Assembly (NCBI GenBank): GCA_021030915.1
Contig: JAGEMR010000131.1
Span: forward strand, 17,879-81,878
Length of the DNA stretch: 64,000 bases
Direction: 5' to 3'
From: Astrothelium macrocarpum
Taxonomy: Eukaryota; Ascomycota; Dothideomycetes; Trypetheliales; Trypetheliaceae
In this document: piece after piece, positions 56,528-64,000 of the stretch
Layout: the number at the start of each line of letters is the position of its first letter
Numbering within the stretch: the stretch's first letter is position 1
Notes under the pieces: model-generated
Database searches by the model: none
What the model was told of the DNA's origin: nothing
The model's input: the letters and a program-made list of their open reading frames with translations, nothing else
Position numbers and translations under genes: made by a program

Positions 56528-57285
56528 GATGTTTGAAATGTCAAAGGTGGAAAGATGATGAAGGCAGAAGCAGGTAGGCAAGGTTGTATATATATGCACG
56601 CTGATGAACAGCTCGAGACGTTTGTTTTCACATATCGCCTATGACGATCGCACAGTGGTCGATAAAGTGAAATATTGATTTGACAAAAGTGAAGTACTGT
56701 TGTGATCAAAGTGAAATTTTATGGCAACAAAAGTGAGATATTATTGTAATAAAAGTGAAGAACTAGTATAATAGAAATGAAATCTTATTGTGATCAAAAT
56801 CGAAAATTATTAGAACAAAAGTAAGATTTTGTTGTAATAAAGTGAAATGTTGTTGGAGTAGTGAAGTGTCGTCGTGGTAGAAGTGGAGAGACGGAACTTC
56901 TGCCGCATGGGGGAAAATTGGTGAGTGTGCGCCTGTGCGGCATTTCTAATTCCAAGGGCTGGTGGAAGTGAAGTGTTGTCTCAACAAAACATGCTGGAGA
57001 TCATATGCTGTTAGCACTGACAATTATCAGAGGTATTTCTGAAACCTGCCGAACCTGCGAATGTGCGCAAGATTGGCCGAGTAACGAGTTTACTTTCTGG
57101 GTAGCCCTAGGTTACGATTCAGAATGCCATATCCTGGCAATTTTCTCAATCATGCAAATCCTTTCGTTTGATAATCAGATGGGTACATACAAAAGATAAT
57201 GTGTACATATATGTGGTGCCTGAGGATCTAATGTTCCTTCCAACACCGTCGCTCAATGCAAATCCATATAAACCACGCCAAGCCC
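56528..57285. promoter_or_regulatory. Upstream region of the PITH gene
   Basis: 758 bases between the PITH start and the 3' end of vps20. About 230 bases of it are the degenerate ~22-bp tandem repeat described separately. No gene is recognised in the rest. Confidence 0.4.
56662..56892 (+). repeat. Degenerate ~22-bp minisatellite, about 10-11 units
   Basis: Successive blocks of 20-23 bases each begin with AAAGTGAA or a close variant and continue as an A+T-rich tail, with the approximate consensus AAAAGTGAAATATTATTGTA. At least ten units can be read between 56,662 and 56,892, with the last ones more G-rich; a further isolated unit (GAAGTGAAGTGTTGTC) lies near 56,966. It begins 135 bases upstream of the PITH start codon. 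Confidence 0.75.
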
Positions 57286-58034
57286 CTATGCCAGCATCGG
57301 TTCTTCTTCTCGCACCGTACTTCTATAGAGAGCCCCAATCCTATCGTGCTCCTTGACCACGTTTTGCTGTTCAGGTAGTTCCTGACGAGGAGCATCGGGT
57401 AATTTCTGTCCGGAAAGCTCCATCTCCATTGCTTCCAGTTCGTTGTCCACCTCGTCCTCATCATGATGCGACAGCTTTCCTCCAAGCATATCGCTTATTT
57501 CCTTTCCGAGCCCGTTAGCCGACACGCAGACGAAGCGCAATGTGTGCATAGTGGCAGCTCTCACTTCTTGATATGCGCGAGCTTCTTCGCTTTCGCCCAT
57601 GAGCTGCTCCACCCTTTCGACGCCTCCCATCTCCCTTTGTATCTCTTTCAATACGCTCGTGCCTTGTTGTAAACCAAACAAGACATCTTTCTGCACAAGC
57701 GCAAACTCGATATCGTTCGTGAGGATTTCTAGCTGCGCAAGAGATTTGTCTGTGTTTGCAAGGAGCGTCTCTTGGTATTTTTTCCTTCGCAAGGCCAGTT
57801 TTGCGCGTTCTACATCTTTCTTCCTCAAACACTCCTTCGCGATCTCGGTCTCGCGATCGGTAAGGACTCTTATGCGCTTTTGATATTGATGGAGTTTATC
57901 GCGCTGATTCTTCATATCCAGGATTGCCCTGTTCGCCAATGACTTTTGTTAGACAGACACGCTCCAAAAAATACCACGCAACCTCAATACCTGTCCTGTG
58001 CCGAGATTTTAGGAGCACTAGATGCATTCCCCAT
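57286..58034 (-). CDS. vps20: ESCRT-III subunit Vps20 (CHMP6)
   Basis: Two exons, 58034-57991 and 57928-57286, give 228 residues. The start MGNASSAPK is an N-myristoylation signal with Gly2, as in yeast Vps20. The Snf7-like core follows: AILDMKNQRDKLHQYQKRI, a basic first helix, then acidic C-terminal helices (KLSHHDEDEVDNELEAMEME). Vps20 links ESCRT-II to Snf7 polymerisation on endosomes. The short first exon is confirmed by the phase-2 join to the conserved AILD. It is divergent to rix7 with 176 bases between start codons. Confidence 0.93.
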
Positions 58035-58210
58035 ATTGTGTAGCCAAGCCAGCTCTCCATCATGGAATGACGTTCATGGGTTCTTTGCTGGTCCTGACTG
58101 AGCCAAGAGCGCACGGCACCCATCTTATCGATAACCTCAAATTTCTCGGCCCGAGCCTCAAATGGACAAAATTTTAGTCAAGACTTCTCTCCATTTGCAA
58201 TAGATGGAAA

Positions 58211-60503
58211 ATGGTCCAAGGGAAAGGCCGGCAATCTTTACGACAGGGTCTTGACCGTGATATTTATCAGGTTGTCAGAAAATTACAAGACTCCGATTCG
58301 GCGCCTGCCCGGCTTACGATTGGCAGTGTATACGACTCAATCAATCGTTCCAACTCCAGTTTGAAAAGAAAACCTAAAAAACTCTTAGAAGATAGTATTG
58401 ATCGTGTACTTGAGATCTTGAGAGAAGATGAGAGCCATGAGACCGAGGATTCTCTTGATGAAGAGCTTGACCAAGTACAGAAGTTGGGCAGAGATCTGAA
58501 CGCAAGCAGCGCGAATGCTATGAACAAGATTGTCGTTGGCTCGTGGAACTCTTCTGCGACTCAGACCAATGGTGAACGCAGTAGGAAAAGAGAGGATACA
58601 AAACATAGTGAAAAGACAGACGACGAACCCCCCAGAAAGAAAAAGAAAAGACAGCTACCTTCTCCTACAAATGTCGCTCCTCAAGTTCGCTTGGAGGATC
58701 TTGGAGGAGTTGAAAATGTCAAAATGGAACTCAAAAATCATCTGGTTCTTCCACTTCTATGTTCGGAAGAATACATTTCAAGAAAAATCCCAATACCGCG
58801 GGGCATTCTCTTACATGGACCTCCTGGATGCGGCAAAACCGCGTTATCGCGGGCTTGTGCTGCAAAACTGGGCGTGCCCTTTATCGAAATCTTAGGACCG
58901 TCCGTGGTGTCTGGAATGTCTGGAGAATCCGAGAAACAGATTCGTGACCACTTCGATGAGGCTGTGAGGCAAGCACCAAGCATCTTGTTTGTTGACGAAA
59001 TTGATACCATCGCCAACAAACGATCTGAATCTCAGAGTCAAATGGAGAAGAGGATTGTAGCACAGCTGCTCATCAGCATGGATAGTTTGGGCAATAGCGA
59101 CCGGCCAGTGATTGTTCTGGCCGCAACAAACAGACCAGACAGCCTGGATCCTGCACTACGGCGAGGAGGCAGGTTTGATACAGAAATCAACATGGGAGTC
59201 CCCGATGAATCAATGCGAGAGCACATTCTTCGTGCACAGACACGAGAGATTGAAATTGCTTCCGATGTGGACTTTCGACGTCTCGCAAAAATGACTCCTG
59301 GATTTGTGGGTGCAGATCTTAGAGATCTTGTTGGCAAGGCAGGGACTTGGTCGATGGATAGATATCGCGATGCATTGGAACGTCAGGCTTTTGTAGGTGA
59401 ATGGCCTAACGTCTATCATGCTGAAGACGACGTCTCGAGTATCGCGGGTCAAATTAATACGCATTGCAGCAAACAAAGCTCAGCCATGGACCTTTCTTGG
59501 GATCGCCTGGTCCGACGCGCTAAAGATAAGAAAGCAAGCAGACCGGAAGGTTTTGAAAGCAGGGCCATCACAATGGAAGCATTTTTGTCCGTTTTCCCTA
59601 GTATTCAACCCTCCTCCAAACGGGAGGGTTTTGCTACAATCCCAGATACCACTTGGGAAGATATTGGCGCCTTGCAGGAAGTCAGGGAAGAGCTACAGGC
59701 TGCAATTGTAGAACCGATCAAGAGTCCCGAAAAATATGAACTAGTTGGTATTGCAGCACCTACAGGTGTGTTATTATGGGGCCCTCCTGGATGCGGAAAG
59801 ACACTGCTGGCGAAAGCAGTTGCGAATGAGTCCAAAGCGAACTTTATCAGTGTCAAGGGACCCGAATTGCTTAACAAAGTAGGCGATATCCCGCATTATA
59901 TCCTCCCGAGTGCCTTCAATAACTAACAATTCATAGTATGTCGGAGAATCCGAACGCGCTGTACGTCAACTCTTCACCCGCGCCCGCAGCAGCGTGCCCT
60001 GCGTTGTTCTCCTCGATGAAGTTGACTCCCTCATTCCACGACGTGAAGACGCATTATCAGAGGCTTCAGCTCGCGTCGTAAACACCCTTCTCACCGAACT
60101 TGATGGCTTAAGCGCAAGAGCAGGCATCTGGGTCATTGCAGCTACAAACCGTCCCGATATCATTGATCCTGCTATGCTCCGACCAGGCCGCCTTGAAACG
60201 CTACTCTACGTCGGCTTGCCAGGCCCGAGCGAGCGTGTTGAGATTCTGAGGGCATTGCTAAGGAGGAAGCCGATTGACAATGGATTGGCGGAAGTTGCAC
60301 GCGACTGCCACGGTTATAGCGGTGCGGACCTGGGTAGCCTGCTACGTAAGGCAGGACAGCTGGCGCTGAAGAGGTGTACACATCCTGGAGAGTCACCAGT
60401 GGTTGAGGGACAAGATTTCAGGCGTGCGTCTGAGGTGGTGAGGCCTAGTGTGGCGAATATTCAGAAATATGAGAGGTTGAAAGACACACTTTCGAAAATG
60501 TGA
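58211..60503 (+). CDS. rix7: Rix7/NVL AAA-ATPase, 60S ribosome biogenesis
   Basis: Two exons, 58211-59878 and 59937-60503, joined in phase 0 across a 58-nt intron, give 744 residues. The N-terminus is a small helical domain (RDIYQVVRKLQD) followed by an acidic and a basic linker (RKKKKRQ). Two AAA+ modules follow: Walker A GPPGCGKTALS (about 203) with Walker B LFVDEIDTIA, and GPPGCGKTLLA (about 523) with VVLLDEVDSLI. The second-region substrate motif YVGESERAVRQLF is intact. Rix7 extracts Nsa1 from pre-60S particles. A 64-base copy of its 3' end recurs at 62,001-62,064. Confidence 0.95.
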
Positions 60504-61050
60504 AGAAAATATTGGTCATTCCAGCTACGATACGGAATGCAATGTACGAATACGCTAGATGACCTTCTTTGTGGCCTTCCTTTCTCTGCTTCTATAACCC
60601 GAATGACAAGTGGAGGTTTATGCCATACTCAAGTCCACACAAATTACGAGAACACTGCCTCGAACTGTCACAAGAACTCGGCCGTAACGAGGCTCTCATG
60701 TACACCTGATCTGTTTCTAGAAACGAACTGGAACTGAATTACACATAGCAAGTCTTGTGTCGATGTCATCGCTATAGTACTAGATTCCGCAGCAACCGCT
60801 GTTCTACGGATTTACGGTTCTTCTACGACCGTGGTTTAGTGATAATAAAAGACTCGTAAGCAGCTTTTTGTGTCTATGTGGAATTGAGACACACAGGTAT
60901 CCAACATTTACCCCAATCCCTAACTAGAAGATCCACCACCTTTCCCAAGCGGCTCGATTGACCAGACACGTCTAACGGAAGGGTAACCAAAGTAGGATCT
61001 TATCAGACCGCTCCACCTAGGGGAACGGTACCCCATCCCGACGCCCGGCT
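60504..61050. other. Convergent intergenic region
   Basis: 547 bases between rix7 (+) and the membrane-protein frame (-). Nothing recognised; no tRNA-like or 5S-like structure seen. Confidence 0.35.
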
Positions 61051-61573
61051 TCATTCCGTGATCAATGAGCGACTCGATCTGCTGGATGACTGTCGTCGAG
61101 CGATAAAATACACACCTACCACGATAACGATAAGGCTCAGGACTACAATACCAATGCCAAAGCCAAGTCTTATGTCGTTCGCTGTGCCATCGTTGCTCGA
61201 CGCTAATGTTGTTGGCTGAGCTGTTTGCTTAGTCGTTGGCGAGGATGCTGGCGCAGTTGTCGGATTTGGAGTGAGCGGAATCGAAAATGGTGTGACTGAC
61301 TGCAAGGCTAGCAAACCAGACGTCGTAACAAGATACAGATGGAAGTCCTGGGTCTTATCTCTGCAATAGCACTGCGTAATAGGACCCGGATCATTCAAAG
61401 AGTGGTAGCACGGGGCTCTTCGGCAATAATGGATTGAGGTTTCATATATAGATACGCTGAATGAGCCCTCAGTTAGCTTGGTTTGACGCTTGGCAGCATT
61501 GGATAGCGCACTGGTCTTCCGAAGAGCTCCGATGCTCTCACAATGGCACTGCTTATTGGGATTGAGAATGCAC
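61051..61573 (-). CDS. C-terminal part of a single-pass membrane protein, N-terminus not found
   Basis: A minus-strand frame is open from about 61,573 (a CTTCAG acceptor) to the stop at 61,051, about 174 codons. It encodes a Cys-rich part (CHCES, CRRAPCYH, QCYCRDKT), a Thr/Ser/Pro-rich stalk (TPNPTTAPASSPTTKQTAQP) and a strong membrane span (FGIGIVVLSLIVIVVGVYFI) followed by a short Arg/Ser tail. That is the architecture of a type I cell-surface or wall-sensor-like protein. I find no convincing exon with a start and signal peptide upstream, where the duplicated rix7 scrap and the transposon begin, so the gene may be truncated. Confidence 0.5.
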
Positions 61574-62000
61574 CTGAAGATTCAGGAGCAGACACTACCA
61601 AATCCACACCGGTCTACCTAGCCATGTTTGGCCCCAGACGTTCTTCTTACCTTTCTCCAGCATTCACATGTAATAAGACCAACCAGATTCGCTGTCTCAA
61701 AAAGCACGAAACTCGGGAAAATGCTGGGAGGCAGCTCGAGGATTACTACAAAGTATCCCTAAACGAAGTTTCTGGGGTGAAATGGCCTAACATAGCGTGC
61801 TCAGACTCTCAAGACACACATCTGTCCTTCCATCAGAGAGCAGAACTGTTACGGAAAGTTTAAAGCCAAGAGAAAAATTTGTCAAAACGGATTTTCTCAT
61901 GCAAATGTTTTCAGCAGCGCAACCAGAGCCGAAGAGACAAAAGTCATGCGGGTAGGAAACACATCAAGGCCCAAAAGAAGATCAGAATGCGTAGTTTCTC
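61574..62000. other. Stretch between membrane-protein fragment and rix7 scrap
   Basis: About 430 bases. A plus-strand frame of 106 codons (61,543-61,863) overlaps the membrane-protein exon on the other strand and shows no domain. I see no supported gene. Confidence 0.35.
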
Positions 62001-62064
62001 GAGGCCAGGCATGGCGAATAGTCAGAACTATGAGAAATTGAAAGATACACCATCAAATATGTAG
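62001..62064 (+). pseudogene. Duplicated fragment of the rix7 3' end
   Basis: 64 bases align without gaps to the last 64 coding bases of rix7 (60,440-60,503), including the stop codon position; by eye 49 of 64 bases match. Translated, RPGMANSQNYEKLKDTPSNM corresponds to the RIX7 tail with 13 of 20 residues identical. Upstream similarity fades quickly. It is a partial duplication, 1.56 kb from its source and 154 bases from the transposon. Confidence 0.7.
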
Positions 62065-62217
62065 TAGAGCCATAGATCATGGGAGGGAGAAGATCGCTGG
62101 AGAAATGTTTGAGAGCAATCAATTCTATCAGCCGATACAGCCTCTATACGTACGCCGAAAAGTTGGAAGTGACAGAATATCTAACTGCTTTTGTTCTAGA
62201 GCATAAGTCAGCGTATA

Positions 62218-62256
62218 CGGAAGCTGGCCACCCCCTGAAGCTGGCCACCTCCACCA
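62218..62256 (+). repeat. Left terminal inverted repeat, 39 bp
   Basis: Identical over 39 bases to the reverse complement of 63,962-64,000; base 40 differs by a C/T transition. The repeat itself contains GAAGCTGGCCACC twice (62,220-62,232 and 62,237-62,249), which could be paired transposase binding sites. Confidence 0.95.
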
Positions 62257-62317
62257 CTTAATTTCATTTCATCTCATTCCACTTAATTCGCTCCACCACC
62301 AGCCACATCGTTTCAAT

Positions 62318-62443
62318 ATGGCTGATCGCGAAAAGACCATTATTTCTGCTATCGCTGATTATGAAAATAGAATTTTTTCTTCAATAAATAAGATTACTGA
62401 CACGTACGGCCTGTCTAAAAATATATTTAAGAAACGCCTCTAA
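62318..62443 (+). pseudogene. Transposase N-terminal remnant (helix-turn-helix)
   Basis: ATG 62318 opens 41 codons ending at TAA 62441. The product has the pattern of the pipsqueak/CENP-B-like helix-turn-helix found at the N-terminus of Fot1/pogo transposases: II.AI.DYEN, then SINKITDTYGLSKNIFKKRL. The TAA lies just where the A+T-rich zone begins and could derive from CAA by one C-to-T change. Nothing downstream is readable. Confidence 0.7.
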
Positions 62444-63961
62444 AATATATCAAATCGTTATATTGGCCACGAATATTAATAATAATTATCTCCATTTCAA
62501 AAGGAATTCATTATATAATGGATTTTTGATGAAAATAATTGTGGATTTTTTTTAATTATATTCATATCCGTAAAATGATTTCTCGAATTCTTTATATTAA
62601 TGAAAATGATAATATTATTAATAAAAAAATGAATTTAAAATTTTTTAAAACGTAATTCATATATTATATTAATAATCAAATAAAAATTTAATAATAAATA
62701 AATTAAATACGCGTTTAAAGATTAAATAATTGTGTTTTTTATATATATTAATGAAATTATTCGCCATTTTAATATTCAATTAAAAGACGTATAAAATATG
62801 AACGAATAAAATCTAGAATTTGATATTTATATAAATCATATAATATTTATCTATTTAAATAAAAAATATATTTATAAAAAAATATCATAGAATTATGAAT
62901 AAATTTTTATTATTAAAATTATTAATATTTTAAATTATATTATTAATTCATTTATTATATTTAAAGAATAATATTTTCAAATTATCTGATTTCATTCAAA
63001 TAAATTATCAAATTGATATTATATTTTTTTTAAAAAAGATTAAATATTAAATAAAATTAAATTCAATTAATTGATATATATATTTGATCTATAAATATAT
63101 TCTAAATATAATAAATATAAATTTTTAATATTAGACGGTTATATGAATCATATTAATATGGATTTTATATATATATAAAATGAATCTTAAAATTGAATTA
63201 ATATTTATATCTTTTTATATATTTTATATTATTCAATTATTGGATTTTTATGATTTCAATTTTATCAAATTTTATTATTAATATTATATCGAATTATTAA
63301 ATCAATTGAACGATATTATTATTATTAAAAAAGATTATTTCATTTATTATTATAATAAAATATATTAGAAAGATTTTATTATATATAATATTCGTATTAA
63401 ATGGAAAATAATAGATTTAATATCTTATAATTCAGAAATATTTTTATTATTATCATTTATATTTGATTTATAAATGAAATCAAAATTTCAAATATTTCTA
63501 AATCGAAAATGATTTTATTTATAATCAATTAAAATATCTAAAAATGAATAATAATTACGAATTATTATTCAAATAATAGAATTCATTAATAATCAAAATA
63601 TGAAATTAAGATATTTATTTCGCAAAATAAATAAAATATTAATAATAATATCAGTAAATTTAATAGAATTGGAAAATAAATATATTCATATATAATTTGA
63701 ATTATAAAAATATATAATGAAATTATTTAAAAAATAAATTATATTTGACATAAATGAAAAATTTGCGATTATGGATCAAATTCAAAAGATAATTATTAAA
63801 ATAATTATTTCAATAATTAATAAAATTATCAAATTAAAAATTAATATTACAAAAACACTTTCAAATATTGCCGCTAAATCTGTATATAGCCATATGTATA
63901 TAAAATTCCAAATCTAGCTGTTATTGTTGAATAATTACACCAAATAGTAAATGAGACGAAA

Positions 63962-64000
63962 TGGTGGAGGTGGCCAGCTTCAGGGGGTGGCCAGCTTCCG
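63962..64000 (-). repeat. Right terminal inverted repeat, 39 bp
   Basis: Reverse complement of 62,218-62,256 with no mismatch. The last base of the window is the last base of the element. The adjacent inner sequence (TTTCGTCTCATTTACT read inward) resembles the left inner TTTCATCTCATTCCACT, so a weaker subterminal similarity continues inside. Confidence 0.95.

Larger units (their letters stand above)
62218..64000 (+). mobile_element. Fot1/pogo-like DNA transposon, RIP-degraded, complete between TIRs
   Basis: A 1,783-bp element bounded by perfect 39-bp terminal inverted repeats starting CGGAAGCTGGCCACC. It is preceded by TA, the target duplicated by Tc1/mariner-pogo elements; the copy expected on the right would lie just outside the window. 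Length and the position of the transposase start (100 bases inside the left end) fit fungal Fot1-like elements (about 1.8-2 kb). Only the first 41 codons of transposase survive. From about 62,445 to 63,850 the sequence is extremely A+T-rich with no long open frame, the picture left by repeat-induced point mutation. The element is therefore non-autonomous and dead, though its ends look usable. Confidence 0.85.

Noticed and set aside
61543..61863. Plus-strand 106-codon frame as a gene
   Set aside because: It overlaps the antisense membrane-protein exon, has no domain, and has no splice or composition support.
62445..63850. A+T-rich block as a centromere fragment or mitochondrial insertion
   Set aside because: It lies exactly between matching TIRs and starts inside a transposase frame, so transposon decay explains it. 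No mitochondrial gene or tRNA is readable.
1..64000. CRISPR arrays, operons, bacterial-type promoters or ribosome binding sites
   Set aside because: The genes have spliceosomal introns and eukaryotic families throughout, so these features are not expected, and none is seen.

Overview
The window is a piece of a filamentous ascomycete (Pezizomycotina) nuclear genome. The evidence is the dense mix of house-keeping eukaryotic genes on both strands, very short introns (mostly 46-65 nt, GT-AG with CTAAC/CTGAC-like branch sites), a fungal Zn2Cys6 regulator, a fungal-type nitrilase-like gene with a 12-nt first exon, and, at the right edge, a TIR-bounded DNA transposon whose body has been driven to extreme A+T by RIP-like C-to-T mutation. 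I cannot fix the class or genus from sequence alone. All splice models below were built by hand; nearly all close in frame with consensus splice sites.

Layout, left to right. 0.5-8 kb: Zn2Cys6 transcription factor (+), ASNSD1-like asparagine synthetase-domain protein (-), Vps9 Rab5-GEF (+). 8-12 kb: nucleoside hydrolase (+), Erv29/SURF4 cargo receptor (-). 12-20 kb, all on the minus strand: a membrane-anchored coiled-coil protein, an FAD monooxygenase, an F-box-like protein and a trans-3-hydroxy-L-proline dehydratase. 19.8-28 kb: Nas6/gankyrin (+), TMF1/Sgm1 golgin (-), Nit2-type amidase (+), EMC5 (-), eEF1B-alpha (-). 28-34.7 kb: Hsp78 mitochondrial disaggregase (+) and the 16-exon meiotic MutS homologue MSH5 (+). 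34.7-40.5 kb is a gene-poor, accessory-looking island: a tail-anchored FHA protein (-), a frameshifted and truncated patatin (-), and unrecognised ORFs. 40.5-46.5 kb: DHA1-type MFS transporter, Nop4 ribosome-assembly factor and a 59-aa Cys/His-rich protein (all +). 47-54.7 kb: cytochrome-b5-like (MAPR) protein (-), secreted agmatinase-like ureohydrolase (-), Cue5-like CUE protein (-) and the DEAH helicase DHX35 (+). 55.7-60.5 kb: PITH-domain protein (-), ESCRT-III Vps20 (-), Rix7 AAA-ATPase (+). 61-62.2 kb holds a broken-looking membrane-protein gene and a duplicated scrap of the rix7 3' end. 62,218-64,000 is a complete Fot1/pogo-like transposon with 39-bp TIRs.

Functionally the genes are not one pathway. 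Themes recur: endosome/Golgi/ER trafficking (Vps9, Erv29, TMF1, EMC5, Vps20, Cue5), ribosome and protein homeostasis (Nop4, Rix7, eEF1B, Nas6, Hsp78) and small-molecule amide, nucleoside or imino-acid metabolism (ASNSD1, nucleoside hydrolase, Nit2, hydroxyproline dehydratase, agmatinase). Several pairs share short divergent promoters: ASNSD1/vps9, hydroxyproline dehydratase/nas6, tmf1/nit2, eEF1B/hsp78, cue5/dhx35 (173 bp) and vps20/rix7 (176 bp).

The most unusual signal is in the transposon body. By eye, 51 of 65 surviving cytosines in 62,521-63,840 follow a T and 10 of the other 14 are in CpG, so the mutator seems to have spared TpC and CpG on both strands. Other points worth checking are a degenerate ~22-bp minisatellite upstream of the PITH gene, the rix7 3'-end duplication, three GC-AG introns in the window and abrupt GC-rich patches inside single genes.
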